DNA from: Paraburkholderia largidicola
GTDB lineage: Bacteria > Pseudomonadota > Gammaproteobacteria > Burkholderiales > Burkholderiaceae
Assembly: GCF_013426895.1 (NCBI RefSeq)
Contig: NZ_AP023175.1
Span: forward strand, 558,001-622,000
DNA: 64,000 bases
Reading direction: 5' to 3'
A program made the position numbers and the translations under genes. Position 1 is the stretch's first letter. Each line of letters opens with the position of its first letter. This document shows, piece after piece, positions 1 to 8,436 of this stretch. Below the pieces are notes generated by a model. That model did not search any database, was not told the origin of the DNA, and saw only the letters and a list, made by a program, of their open reading frames with translations.

Positions 1-1
1 C

Positions 2-1180
2 GATGCGCACCTGCATTGCTCGATCATCGGCACGTGTCTGAGCACGCATGAACTGCGCAAGCTCGTGCCGAAGTTCACCGACCTCGACCGTCAGCGCGCC
101 ACCGACCTCGAAATTCATCACACGGCCGTCGAACTCGCGATCGAAGGCGGCGCCGGCGGCAAGGCGCTGCATAAGGCACTGGATGAACGCTATGCGGGCG
201 CGATCCGCCTGTTCGACAAGGCGAAGGACCCGGATGCCGTGCTCGCGCTATGGAAAGACGCGCTCAAGAGCGGCGACATTCCGCCCGCCTACTGGGCGCT
301 GATGACGCATCCGCAAACCACCATGAGCGTGCGGCAATCGGCGTTCGGCGATCTGCACATGCTGTCGCATCTGGTCGGCGCCGCGAATCGCGCGGATATC
401 CGGCGGCTCGTCGCGCTGGAAGAAGAGAATGTCGCGCTGCGCACAAAGGTCGATCGCCAGCAAAGCCGTCTGCAGGAAATCAGCTTGCAGCGCGATGCCG
501 CAGCGCAGGAACTGGAAACGCGCGCAGCGCAAGCGAGGACCCAGGATGCCGACACCGACGACGCATTGCGCGCCGAAGTCCAGCTGCTGCGCGAAGCATT
601 GACGGCGCGCGACGAACGTCTCGCGCTGCATACGAACCGCCGTGAAGCCGCCGAACAGCGCGTCGCGGCCGAGCAGGAAAGCGCGCGCGCATTGCGCGCG
701 CGGCTCGATGAAATGGATGCGCTCGTGAAAACGCTGCAAGCCGAGGCGAGCGCGCTGGAACGCACGCTTCAGGCCACGGCAGGCGACGACCCGTCCGGAC
801 GTTCAGCCTCGCTGGCGATCCTGGAGCGCATGCGCATCGTGTATGTCGGAGGAAGGCCGGGTTCGAATGCGGCGATCAAACGGATCGTCGAATCGGCGGG
901 CGGCGAGATGACCGTGCACGACGGCGGCATAGAAGATCGCAAGGGTCTGCTGGCGGCTGCATTGCCGGGCGCGGATATGGTGGTGTTTCCCGTCGACTGC
1001 ATCGATCACGACTCGATGAACATGCTCAAGCGCGTCTGCGAGCGCGGCCACATTGCGTGGTATCCGCTGCGTACCGCGAGCGTCGCGAGTTTCGTCGAAC
1101 TGATCGGCCGGCTCAATGCCGACGCGCAGACGAATACCCAGTCCGGCGGAGCGCCGCGCTTCTGTCTGCGTCACGGCTAG
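2..1180 (+). CDS. DUF2325 domain protein (5' end outside window)
   Basis: The reading frame is open from the first bases, and the residues before the GTG at 65 (LHCSIIGTCLSTHEL) look like genuine family sequence, so the gene starts left of the window and only its last 393 residues are seen. The middle is a long Ala/Glu/Arg-rich coiled coil (roughly 410-790 in DNA). The C-terminus, beginning at RIVYVGGRPGSN, is a DUF2325 fold with a glycine-rich first strand and the conserved VDCIDH segment. The biochemical function of the family is not established. A typical place for such genes is near metal or nucleotide stress genes, but no role can be read from this context beyond the adjacent molybdenum module. 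Confidence 0.85.
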   Translation, partial: DAHLHCSIIGTCLSTHELRKLVPKFTDLDRQRATDLEIHHTAVELAIEGGAGGKALHKALDERYAGAIRLFDKAKDPDAVLALWKDALKSGDIPPAYWALMTHPQTTMSVRQSAFGDLHMLSHLVGAANRADIRRLVALEEENVALRTKVDRQQSRLQEISLQRDAAAQELETRAAQARTQDADTDDALRAEVQLLREALTARDERLALHTNRREAAEQRVAAEQESARALRARLDEMDALVKTLQAEASALERTLQATAGDDPSGRSASLAILERMRIVYVGGRPGSNAAIKRIVESAGGEMTVHDGGIEDRKGLLAAALPGADMVVFPVDCIDHDSMNMLKRVCERGHIAWYPLRTASVASFVELIGRLNADAQTNTQSGGAPRFCLRHG

Positions 1181-1205
1181 GCGTCATTCGCAAACAGCGT
1201 GAAAT

Positions 1206-1592
1206 CTAACGCCGCACCATCTTCGTCAGCGCGGCGATATCGTCCGCGCATGCGGCATACGCCTGCGCTTCGATGCCGCGATAGAGCCGGATAATCTCTT
1301 CGCCGACAGGCGTGAGCGCACTGCCGCCGCCGCTCTGGCCGCCATGCTCGGAGACCGTCGCCGGGGATTTCAGCGAACGGTTCAATTCATCCATCAACAG
1401 CCATGCGCGCCGATACGACATGTTCAGACTGCGCGCCGCGGCCGAAATCGAACCATGCTCGCGCACCGCTTCGAGCAGCGCGACCTTTCCCGGTCCCAGC
1501 GCGATCGTGTCTTCCTGCTGAATGCGCATTCTGAAGCGCACCTCGGGCTTCGGATGTGCCGATGTCTTCATGTTGTTTGCCGGTTGACTCAT
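1206..1592 (-). CDS. ModE-type winged-helix regulator without TOBE domains
   Basis: 128-residue DNA-binding protein of the ModE N-terminal (LysR-like winged helix) class. The motif GSISAAARSLNMSYRRAW is the helix-turn-helix and is followed by the family's LMDELN segment and the wing GGQSGGGSALT. Full-length ModE of E. coli carries two molybdate-binding TOBE domains after this region. Here the protein ends directly after the winged helix, and a separate di-TOBE protein is encoded upstream on the same strand. The ATG at 1592 is chosen because upstream codons do not resemble the family. It is the last gene of a leftward group with the molybdopterin-fold protein (96 bp gap). It presumably controls molybdenum or molybdoenzyme genes; this is inference. 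Confidence 0.85.
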   Translation of the reverse strand: MSQPANNMKTSAHPKPEVRFRMRIQQEDTIALGPGKVALLEAVREHGSISAAARSLNMSYRRAWLLMDELNRSLKSPATVSEHGGQSGGGSALTPVGEEIIRLYRGIEAQAYAACADDIAALTKMVRR

Positions 1593-1688
1593 GCGCGCAA
1601 GCATACACGATGCCATACGCTGGACTTCAATCGGCAATTGCACCAGTACGCGGCGGCTCACGCCCGCAGCGACGGCGCGACAACGGCA

Positions 1689-2180
1689 TCAAAGCTCGAG
1701 CACGCGCGCAACCACACCCGCGAGCCGTTTCACATGACGCGGCGCGGGAAGAATATCAGCGGCTGAAAACAGAATGGGCGCGCCTTCGTCGACGGAAAGC
1801 GGCTGGTCGCCGCGCTCGAACGCAACGAGCACGCGTTCGCCGATGGGCGTATTGAACAGCTCATGCCATGAGAACGTCACCGCGTAGCCGTCGTGAGCGT
1901 GCGCGATGAAAATGGTCCGCTTGAAATCGCCGGGCCGGTCGTTGCGCAGGCCCGCCATATCGATCAGATCCTTCAGCAGCACGCCGCGATACTGATCGAC
2001 CTTGCGGATGAAGCGGTTCGTCGTGTAGCAGCGCAGGTCGAAGGGATCGGCCGTCACGCTTGCGTGCTGCCGCAGATCGTCGATCGTCACCTGCATCGGG
2101 CGCAGAAAATCGCCCGCCAGCATGACGGCGCCTGCCGTCGTCTCCTGCAGCGGCAGCGCCGCCGAGCCAGTCATTCCCAT
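1689..2180 (-). CDS. small molybdopterin-dependent oxidoreductase-fold protein
   Basis: 163 residues resembling the oxidoreductase molybdopterin-binding domain of the sulfite oxidase/YedY superfamily. Visible features are the N-terminal VTIDDLRQH segment, the core LRCYTTNRFIRKVDQYRGVLLKDLI, and AHAHDGYAVTFSWHELFN. The usual cofactor-coordinating cysteine is represented only by the Cys in LRCYTTN, and the protein is about half the length of catalytic family members. There is no signal peptide, so it should be cytoplasmic. Flanking genes (di-TOBE protein upstream, ModE-like regulator downstream) support a molybdenum-related role. Whether it is an enzyme or only a cofactor-binding or sensing domain is unknown. 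Confidence 0.75.
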   Translation of the reverse strand: MGMTGSAALPLQETTAGAVMLAGDFLRPMQVTIDDLRQHASVTADPFDLRCYTTNRFIRKVDQYRGVLLKDLIDMAGLRNDRPGDFKRTIFIAHAHDGYAVTFSWHELFNTPIGERVLVAFERGDQPLSVDEGAPILFSAADILPAPRHVKRLAGVVARVLEL

Positions 2181-2217
2181 CGTCCTCTCCGTTGCGTTGC
2201 GGCGCTGTCATGCTCCA

Positions 2218-2241
2218 CGATGTATCGGTGGATATATTACG
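2218..2241 (-). promoter_or_regulatory. candidate ModE-like operator/promoter
   Basis: The sequence between the di-TOBE gene and the molybdopterin-fold gene holds an imperfect dyad with outer CG, inner TAT/ATA and an AT-rich core (TAATATAT on the minus strand), about 40-60 nt before the ATG at 2180. It resembles the CGnTATAT half-sites known for ModE operators and could include a -10 element. The match is partial and the call is speculative. Confidence 0.3.
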
Positions 2242-2328
2242 CTGCTCGCGGGCTGGCTGCCGAAGGGAAGCACGACATAGGCGGCATATCGCACGGCTTA
2301 TGACATGCGAGCCGCCCGCCGAAACTCG

Positions 2329-2754
2329 CTAGTCGACGCCGACGATCACGCTCGACGCCTTGAAAATCGCTGCAGCCGCCTTGCCGCTGGCGAGGCCGAG
2401 ACGGTCGACGCTGTCGTTGGTGACGATCGCGGCGATCTGCGCGCCGCCCGTCGCCGAAATGATGACCTCGCTGTTGACGGCGCCTTTCGTGACCGACGCG
2501 ACCGTGCCCGCGACGCAGTTGCGCGCCGACACCTTGCTGCTGTCGGCATCGACCATCACGATCACCGACGAAGCCTTGACGAGCGCGAACGCCGGCTTGC
2601 CCGCCGCGAGCCCGAGCGACGACGCACTGCCGTGCGTGATCACCGCGACGATCTCGAGCCCGTCCTGGGTGCGGAGCGTGATCTCGTCGTTGACGGCGCC
2701 GGCCTTGACGGCCGTGACCTGGCCGGCGAAATGATTACGGGCGCTGGTACGCAT
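2329..2754 (-). CDS. di-TOBE (Mop) molybdate-binding protein
   Basis: 141 residues made of two tandem Mop/TOBE repeats of about 68 residues. Each starts SARNxxAGxVxxVxxGAVNxEV and ends ASSVIVxVD (about residues 4-69 and 75-141). This is the architecture of ModG-like molbindins, which bind molybdate or tungstate oxyanions between subunits and serve as cytoplasmic stores or sensors. It is first in a leftward group with the molybdopterin-fold protein and the TOBE-less ModE, so the group carries ModE's DNA-binding and ligand-binding halves on separate polypeptides. It is divergent from the gene at 2928. Confidence 0.9.
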   Translation of the reverse strand: MRTSARNHFAGQVTAVKAGAVNDEITLRTQDGLEIVAVITHGSASSLGLAAGKPAFALVKASSVIVMVDADSSKVSARNCVAGTVASVTKGAVNSEVIISATGGAQIAAIVTNDSVDRLGLASGKAAAAIFKASSVIVGVD

Positions 2755-2927
2755 GCGACTCTCCTTCGGGTTGCCCCGTTGTGTGTTGTTCCGCAGTGTA
2801 CCGCGCAGCCTGTGACAGCCGTCATCGGCGCTGTCGGCCCTTCACGGCACGCAATGTGACGGGCGCATGACAAGACGGTGGCATCCCGGTTGCTCATAGT
2901 CAGAAGAAACCAGATAAAGGAGCCGCC

Positions 2928-3317
2928 ATGGACACGATTGGATTGTCGCAACGCATCGAGGAAATCGAACTGGCCCTCGTCGGGACGTTCGAATCCCCGA
3001 AAGCGCCCACTGTCAGCGCCTATCAGGAAGGCGCCACGACGTATCTGATGCTATCCTGGGTCGTCGAAACGGGCCGCGACACAACGCTCGATGCGCGCTG
3101 CGTCGTGACGCTCAGGCTCGGCGATGCGCAGATCGACCGCTATGCGGCGCTGGATACGGCCAAACGGCGCGTCGTGCAGGATCGTCTGAGGGATCTCGTG
3201 CGGCAGCATGTCGAAGTGTCGCGCGCGCAGCCGGCATCGACGGATAGCTGTTCGATCGAACTCGATGTGGACGACAGCGTCTTCGACGTGCCCGACGAAC
3301 CGTACGACATGCTGTAG
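2928..3317 (+). CDS. conserved hypothetical protein, 129 aa
   Basis: Not confidently recognised. It resembles a small soluble DUF3022-type family that I associate with Burkholderia, but I cannot verify that. The ATG at 2928 follows a good ribosome-binding site (AAAGGAG, about 7 nt upstream). The protein begins with an amphipathic segment, has a central beta-rich part (TTYLMLSWVVE, ARCVVTLRLGD) and ends very acidic (DVDDSVFDVPDEPYDML). No signal peptide or membrane segment is visible. It is divergent from the molybdenum group, and a promoter region of about 170 bp separates them. No function is assigned. Confidence 0.75.
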   Translation: MDTIGLSQRIEEIELALVGTFESPKAPTVSAYQEGATTYLMLSWVVETGRDTTLDARCVVTLRLGDAQIDRYAALDTAKRRVVQDRLRDLVRQHVEVSRAQPASTDSCSIELDVDDSVFDVPDEPYDML

Positions 3318-3444
3318 CGCCCCAACCAGGCGACGGGCCGGGAGGGCTTCCAGTCCCGCCGCCAACGGCAATAGACTATGCTAACGCGCGAGCCTGTGTG
3401 CTCGCGACGTCGCACACGCGGCCTTCCATCCGAGTCTATTGCCC

Positions 3445-4149
3445 ATGAATTCCACTACCGACGATACCCCGCGCCCCGCCATGCGCGCGCTCACGCCGAT
3501 CGAAGCCCGCGTGCTGGGCGTACTGTTCGAGAAGCAGCACACCGTACCCGACACCTATCCGCTGTCGCTCAATTCGCTTGCGTCGGGCTGCAACCAGAAA
3601 ACCTCGCGTTCGCCCGTGATGAACGTCAGCGAATCCGAGATTCTCGACGCGATCAACTCGATGAAGCGCCTTTCGCTCGTGCTCGAAGGCAGCAGCAGCC
3701 GCGTGCCGCGCTTCGAGCACAACATGGAGCGCGTGCTCGGCCTGCCGCGCCAGTCGGCAGCGCTGTTGACGGCACTGCTGCTGCGCGGACCGCAGACGGC
3801 CGCCGAGTTGCGGCTCGCCACGGCGCGCCTGCACAGCTTCGCCGATACGTCGTCCGTCGAAGCGTTTCTCGAAGAACTCGCCGCCAATGATCCGCCGCGC
3901 GTCGTCAAGCTGGCGCGTACGCCGGGCGAGCGCGAGAGCCGCTGGATGCATCTGCTGTGCGGCGAGCCGACGGCCGAGCAGATCGGCGCCGCGGCGCTCT
4001 CCGACGAGCCGCTGCCGCCCGGCGAACTCGAAGCGCTGCGCGCGCAGCAGCGCGAGCTGAGCGAGCGTGTCGAGCGACTCGAAGCGCTCGTGGCGCACCT
4101 CGCCGGTGAGCTTGGCGTGTCGCTCGATGCGCTGAAGGGAAACCTGTAG
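3445..4149 (+). CDS. yceH: YceH/UPF0502 (DUF480) family protein
   Basis: 234-residue homologue of the YceH family. The N-terminus has LTPIEARVLGVLFEKQ, followed by TYPLSLNSLASGCNQKTSR, the family signature. The fold is two winged-helix domains (about residues 10-90 and 100-180) followed by a C-terminal coiled coil rich in Glu/Arg (QQRELSERVERLEALV). Such duplicated winged helices suggest nucleic-acid or protein binding, but the cellular role is not known. The ATG at 3445 is preferred over a TTG two codons earlier. A 13-bp stem-loop follows the stop. No operon partner is evident. Confidence 0.9.
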   Translation: MNSTTDDTPRPAMRALTPIEARVLGVLFEKQHTVPDTYPLSLNSLASGCNQKTSRSPVMNVSESEILDAINSMKRLSLVLEGSSSRVPRFEHNMERVLGLPRQSAALLTALLLRGPQTAAELRLATARLHSFADTSSVEAFLEELAANDPPRVVKLARTPGERESRWMHLLCGEPTAEQIGAAALSDEPLPPGELEALRAQQRELSERVERLEALVAHLAGELGVSLDALKGNL

Positions 4150-4160
4150 CGACAGGAATC

Positions 4161-4200
4161 GCTGCCGGTTTGCCGTGCATGGCCGCAGCAAACCAGCAGC
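4161..4200 (+). terminator. stem-loop after yceH
   Basis: Left arm 4161-4173 and right arm 4188-4200 pair over 13 positions with one mismatch around a 14-nt loop, 12 nt after the yceH stop. There is no following T-run, so it is either a weak intrinsic terminator or an mRNA 3' stabilising hairpin. Confidence 0.5.
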
Positions 4201-4432
4201 GCGTCATCACTGCGCCACGGCGCCCCACATGGCCGCGTCAAGCCCGATCAACAACCTGTACAAAACGCAGACGCTTGCCATACCGGGCATCAAACAGCGC
4301 GCCAAACGGGTTGCTAACCGCCCTTAACGAATGCGACGATGCGGTTGGCGCGCGGCCGACGCCACGCCGCGCCCCCTCTCGCATTGCCCCGCTGTGCCTC
4401 TTTTGCGATTCACTGTGCCAGGAGACTGACCG

Positions 4433-6151
4433 ATGAACGAGCACGACGATCCCAAACTGCCCACCGCTTCCGAGCTCCCCGCCGACGACAGCCCCGACGA
4501 TCCCGACCGCCGCCGCGTTCTCACAGGCCTCGCGGCGGCGGGCCTCGGCCTCGCGCTGGCGGGCTGCCAGTCGGTGGACGCCGCCTCGGCGGGCGCGCCG
4601 CGCAGCGCCGCCGACGCCAGGCTCGACAACGCATTGCGCGATCAGGTCAAGCGCATCGTCGTGATCTACGCGGAGAACCGCAGCTTCGCGAACCTGTACG
4701 GCAACTTCCCCGGCGTGCAGTATCCGCTGTCCGCCGTCACACCCGAGCGCTACTTGCAACTGGACCGCGACGGCAGCACGCCGCTCGCCACACTGCCGAA
4801 AATCTGGGGCGGCCTCGTGCCGCAGGCGCAGGAAGTCGACGGCAAGCGCTACATGATTGCCGAGCGCGACATCGCCGGCTTGCGCAACCAGCCGTTCCAT
4901 CTGACCGACGCGCACGGCGCGCCGCTGCCGAACAGCGTGATCACGCGCGATCTCGTGCATCGCTTCTATCAGAACCAGATGCAGATCAACGCAGGCCGCA
5001 ACAACCAGTTCGCCGCATGGGGCGATTCGGGCGGCCTCGTGATGGGGCATTACCGCAGTTCCGGCGAATCGCTGAAGTTGTGGGCGCTCGCGCAGCAGTA
5101 CACGCTGTGCGACAACTTCTTCATGGCCGCGTTCGGCGGCTCGTGGCTCAACCACATCTTCCTGATTTCCGCGCAGGCGCCGCTCGTGCCGGATATCGGC
5201 AGCGGTCCGGGTAAGAAGCTCGTGTCCGTCGTCGAAGGCGACGACCCGACGGGCACGCGCCTGAAGCAGGCGCCCAATTCGCCGAAGACGGCGCTCGAAG
5301 GCCCGCCCGTGTTCGTCAGCGACGGGCTTTTCACGCCCGACGGCTACGCGGTCAACACGATGGCGCCGCCCTATCAGCCGAGCATGGTGCGGCCCGCCGA
5401 GGGCGGCGATCCCGCGCTCGCCAATCCGGGCGATCCGAAGGTGCTGCCGCCGCAGCGCTACGCGACCATCGGCGACCGGCTGAGCGACAAGGGCGTCGAC
5501 TGGGCGTGGTATAGCGGCGCGTGGCAATACGCGCTCGATCATCGCGATACGGGCGCGGTGCCTGACTTCCAGTATCACCATCAGCCGTTCAACTACTTCG
5601 CGAACTTCGCGCCCGGCACGGCGGCACGCACGCGGCATCTGCGCGACGGCGGCGTGGGCGACGACGCGTCGACCAACCGCTTCATCGCCGATATCGACGC
5701 AGGACGCCTGCCCGCCGTGACGTTCTACAAGCCGCAGGGCAATCTGAACATGCATGCAGGTTATGCGGATGTCGAGTCCGGCGACCGCCATATCGCGAAC
5801 GTCATCGAGCATATCCAGCGCGGCCCGCAATGGCAGAACACCGTCATCGTGATCACGCACGACGAAAACGGCGGCTGGTGGGATCACGTCGCGCCGCCCA
5901 ACGGCGACCGCTGGGGGCCGGGCTCGCGCATTCCCGCGCTGGTCATTTCGCCGCTCGCGAAGAAAGGCTATGTCGATCATACGGTGTACGACACCAACTC
6001 GATCCTGCGTCTGATCAGCCGCGTGCATGGGCTCGCGCCACTCGATGGCGTCGCGCTGCGTGACCGTGCGCTGGTGCAGAACGGGCTTGCGCCCATCGGC
6101 GATCTGACGGGGCGCTCGATCTCGCGTGATGCCATTGTCGAAGTTGATTGA
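4433..6151 (+). CDS. acpA: AcpA/phospholipase C-superfamily phosphoesterase
   Basis: 572 residues. After an acidic leader comes a twin-arginine/lipoprotein-like signal (DRRRVLTGLAAAGLGLALAGC, about residues 23-44), so the mature enzyme is exported and probably lipid-anchored. The catalytic core starts at VKRIVVIYAENRSFANLYG, the phosphoesterase-family metal/nucleophile motif, and includes FGGSWLNHIFLISAQAP and VIVITHDENGGWWDHVAPP, the C-terminal metal-site motif. The family includes the respiratory-burst-inhibiting acid phosphatase AcpA of Francisella and related phospholipases C. Substrate cannot be predicted. The ATG at 4433 follows GGAGACTGACCG. A 78-residue gene follows by 9 nt. A second, more distant family member is at 27416. 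Confidence 0.9.
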   Translation: MNEHDDPKLPTASELPADDSPDDPDRRRVLTGLAAAGLGLALAGCQSVDAASAGAPRSAADARLDNALRDQVKRIVVIYAENRSFANLYGNFPGVQYPLSAVTPERYLQLDRDGSTPLATLPKIWGGLVPQAQEVDGKRYMIAERDIAGLRNQPFHLTDAHGAPLPNSVITRDLVHRFYQNQMQINAGRNNQFAAWGDSGGLVMGHYRSSGESLKLWALAQQYTLCDNFFMAAFGGSWLNHIFLISAQAPLVPDIGSGPGKKLVSVVEGDDPTGTRLKQAPNSPKTALEGPPVFVSDGLFTPDGYAVNTMAPPYQPSMVRPAEGGDPALANPGDPKVLPPQRYATIGDRLSDKGVDWAWYSGAWQYALDHRDTGAVPDFQYHHQPFNYFANFAPGTAARTRHLRDGGVGDDASTNRFIADIDAGRLPAVTFYKPQGNLNMHAGYADVESGDRHIANVIEHIQRGPQWQNTVIVITHDENGGWWDHVAPPNGDRWGPGSRIPALVISPLAKKGYVDHTVYDTNSILRLISRVHGLAPLDGVALRDRALVQNGLAPIGDLTGRSISRDAIVEVD

Positions 6152-6160
6152 AGGAACCAC

Positions 6161-6397
6161 ATGTTCGTCGTGTATTGGCTGGAAGAAGGCACGTCGACGG
6201 GAACCGCTCGCTTCGAGCGGTTCGCCGCCGACGAAATGACCAAAGCGCTCGCGTTCACCGAAACGCTGCGCAAGAAGCAGGCTGCCGGCGATGACGTGAG
6301 CGTCGTCACGCTTTGCAGCGAGAACCCGCGCTCCGTCGGCAAGGCGGGCGCGTCCGATCCGCCCGCGGATTACGCGTGGAAAAAGCGCCGCCCGTGA
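6161..6397 (+). CDS. conserved hypothetical protein, 78 aa
   Basis: Small soluble protein starting nine nucleotides after the acpA stop, with its own AAGGAA ribosome-binding site, so probably co-transcribed and translationally linked. The beta-alpha-beta-like order (MFVVYWLEEG, helix rich in AADEMTKALAFTETLRKKQ, then DVSVVTLCSENP) and basic end KKRRP are visible. No domain is recognised. A comparison of the acpA-downstream gene in related genomes would show whether the pair is conserved. Confidence 0.65.
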   Translation: MFVVYWLEEGTSTGTARFERFAADEMTKALAFTETLRKKQAAGDDVSVVTLCSENPRSVGKAGASDPPADYAWKKRRP

Positions 6398-6591
6398 ACG
6401 CGGCGGTGTCGCACGCATACCACGCGTCCGTCGACGCTTCACAACAGAATTGCGCGCATAAAAAGCAAAAATACGAAGCGCTGTAAAACATTCAGGATTC
6501 CCGAAACATCCTTCGCGACGGTCTGTCAGATTCCCGTTCTGTGCTGCGCTGCCCGGTCCGCGCTGCGCCGAACGACAAGAGGAAGATCGAC

Positions 6592-7476
6592 ATGACCCAT
6601 ACGCAACCGAGTCGCCGCACGCGAGCATGCGCGGGCCTCGCCCTGCTATCGCTGATCGGCGGCTGCACGACGCTGCCCTGGCAGATGTCGCCCGAAGATC
6701 GGTCACTCCAGCAGCCACCGCAACAGACAGCGTCACTCGCCTCGACCGACCGTCTCGCGCGGCGCCCGCCCGTCAATGCCGACAAACCGCTGTCCGACGT
6801 CTATTACCGCGTGAAGCCCGGCGACACGCTCTATCGCATCGCGACGAGCCACGGCCAGCGCAGCGAAGACCTCATCAGGTGGAACAACCTCACGGATCCG
6901 GGCCATATCGAAACAGGCAGTGTGCTGCGCGTCGCGCCGCCGCCCGATGCAGCCAGCGGCAGCGAAGTGTCCGCGTCGTCCGTTCAGGCGAAGCAACCAC
7001 GCGCGAGCGCGCCCGCAAAGCCCGACACCCCCGCCACGACCGGCCCGAAAGCCGACAAGGCCGATAGCGCCGACAAGAAGGACGACAAGAATGCGGACAC
7101 CGGCAAGCCGAACTTCGTCTGGCCTGCGCGCGGCACGCTGAGCGCGGTATATGGACAGGCCAGATCGAAAGGCATCGTGATCGCCGCCAAAGCGGGCGAT
7201 CCGGTGAAAGCGGCGACTTCCGGCCGCGTCGTGTTTGCGGGCGACGGCGGCAAGCCTTATGGCAAGCTGATCGTCATCAAGCACGACGACACGCTCGTGA
7301 CGGCATACGGACATAACCGCAAGCTGCTGGTGAAAGAAGGAACCAACGTCAAACGCGGCGAAACGATCGCCGAGATGGCGGCGACCGACGACGGCAACGG
7401 CTCGATGCAATTCGAAATCCGCAAGGACGGCAAGCCCGTCAATCCCGCGACGTACCTGCCACGCGTCGGTTCGTAA
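6592..7476 (+). CDS. LysM/M23 peptidase-fold lipoprotein (NlpD/EnvC type)
   Basis: 294 residues. The ATG at 6592 gives a clean lipoprotein signal ending LLSLIGGC (Cys about 23). A LysM peptidoglycan-binding domain follows (YYRVKPGDTLYRIATSH to ETGSVLRVAPP, about 65-110), then a low-complexity Ala/Lys/Asp linker, then an M23 LytM-like domain (FVWPARGTLSAVYG to GKPVNPATYLPRVG). The zinc-binding motifs HxxxD and HxH are not evident: the expected positions read KGIVIAAKAGDPVKAA and YGHNRKLLV. It is therefore likely a degenerate, NlpD-type amidase activator at the outer membrane or septum rather than an active peptidase. A bidirectional terminator separates it from grxC. Confidence 0.88.
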   Translation: MTHTQPSRRTRACAGLALLSLIGGCTTLPWQMSPEDRSLQQPPQQTASLASTDRLARRPPVNADKPLSDVYYRVKPGDTLYRIATSHGQRSEDLIRWNNLTDPGHIETGSVLRVAPPPDAASGSEVSASSVQAKQPRASAPAKPDTPATTGPKADKADSADKKDDKNADTGKPNFVWPARGTLSAVYGQARSKGIVIAAKAGDPVKAATSGRVVFAGDGGKPYGKLIVIKHDDTLVTAYGHNRKLLVKEGTNVKRGETIAEMAATDDGNGSMQFEIRKDGKPVNPATYLPRVGS

Positions 7477-7496
7477 CGCGCAAGCGGAAATCGAAA

Positions 7497-7527
7497 AGCC
7501 GCGAACGGCGCGTTGCCGTTCGCGGCT
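7497..7527. terminator. bidirectional terminator, M23 gene / grxC
   Basis: Perfect 13-bp stem (7497-7509 with 7515-7527) and a 5-nt loop between two convergent genes. On the minus strand it is followed by TTTTCGATTT, so it is a canonical terminator for grxC and probably also stops the rightward transcript. Confidence 0.85.
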
Positions 7528-7554
7528 CAGACTGTCAGGACTCGTGCGTCGCGC

Positions 7555-7821
7555 TCAACGCACGGCGCTAGCTTCGAGTAACGGATCGAGATTCCCCGCG
7601 GTTTCGAGCGCGTTCAGGTCATCGAATCCGCCCACATGCGTTTCGCCGATGAAAATCTGCGGCACCGTGCGGCGTCCCGTGCGTTCCATCAACGCGAGCG
7701 CCGTGGCGCGGTCGCCCTGCACGTTGATTTCCTCGTACGACAGACCCTTGTTCTTGAGTAGCGCCTTGGCGGCGAGACAGTACGGGCACGTTGGCGTCGT
7801 GTAGATCGTGATTGCGGACAT
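7555..7821 (-). CDS. grxC: glutaredoxin 3
   Basis: 88 residues with the dithiol active site CPYC (residues 13-16 in TTPTCPYCLAAKALL). The TVPQIF cis-proline loop and GGFDDLNALE GSH-binding segment are also present, giving a complete class I glutaredoxin. It reduces protein disulfides and mixed glutathione disulfides in the cytoplasm using glutathione. The gene upstream on the same strand (DUF4148 protein) ends 33 bp away, so read-through is possible. Length and motifs match GrxC closely. Confidence 0.95.
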   Translation of the reverse strand: MSAITIYTTPTCPYCLAAKALLKNKGLSYEEINVQGDRATALALMERTGRRTVPQIFIGETHVGGFDDLNALETAGNLDPLLEASAVR

Positions 7822-7854
7822 GGTTATCTCCGTGAGCGTATTGGAAGCGGCGCG

Positions 7855-8193
7855 TTACTGGCCGCGATAGAGGTCATCGAATGCGGACGATGCGCCTGCC
7901 AGCGAGCGGGCGCGCGTCGCGCGGAATCCCGAGGCGGCGCTGCTACTGGCCGACGGACCATACGAAGTCGCGATCAGATCCTGCGTGCGATGGAACACGT
8001 GCGGCGCAGCGGCCGAATAGTTCGCCGGCTCCGGATAGCTCGTGTCGCTTTGCGGGTACTGGCCGGCTTGCTGCGCAGCGACCAGCTCGGCGCGAACCTG
8101 CGTGCGCGTCGCCGTCGATTGCGATTGGGCCTGGCTTGCAAGCGGCAGACCTAATGCAGCCGCGAGAACAAGAGCGTGATAAACGCGTTTCAT
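7855..8193 (-). CDS. DUF4148-type secreted protein
   Basis: About 112 residues with a Sec signal peptide (MKRVYHALVLAAALGLPLASQA, cleavage after AxA) and the DUF4148 pattern: TRAQVRAEL-like TRTQVRAELVAAQQAGQYPQ followed by SYPEP. This family of short secreted proteins is very abundant in Burkholderia and Paraburkholderia, usually in many paralogues, with no established function. A possible start nine nt upstream (ATG at 8202) would add MLN. It is probably transcribed alone from the 243-bp region to its right. Confidence 0.85.
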   Translation of the reverse strand: MKRVYHALVLAAALGLPLASQAQSQSTATRTQVRAELVAAQQAGQYPQSDTSYPEPANYSAAAPHVFHRTQDLIATSYGPSASSSAASGFRATRARSLAGASSAFDDLYRGQ

Positions 8194-8436
8194 GTTGAGC
8201 ACCTCTCAGAAGCGTTGCCGTCCGCGACGGGATGGCTCAACTGTAGGCGCGCATCGGATGACCGTTAATGTCGGCGCGTCTCACGAAGATGCTCGATCGG
8301 CTCACCGGTTGCCTGCGCAAACGTCGCGCGAGGACGGCGGGTATTGACGGGAAGGCTTGTACGGCAAGGGTTTCAGCGCGATGCACAGGGCCGGTCGCAG
8401 AGGCCCCGGCGCATGCTGTGCGGTTTATGAAATTCT

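Noticed and set aside
4238..6736. 832-codon open frame opposite acpA
   Set aside because: Its translation is Arg/His/Ala-rich without any domain, and it is the mirror of a well-supported gene on the plus strand; such long antisense frames are common in GC-rich DNA.
6592..7476. LysM/M23 protein as an active zinc endopeptidase
   Set aside because: The zinc ligands (HxxxD and HxH) are not visible in the M23-like domain, so it is listed as an NlpD-type protein instead.
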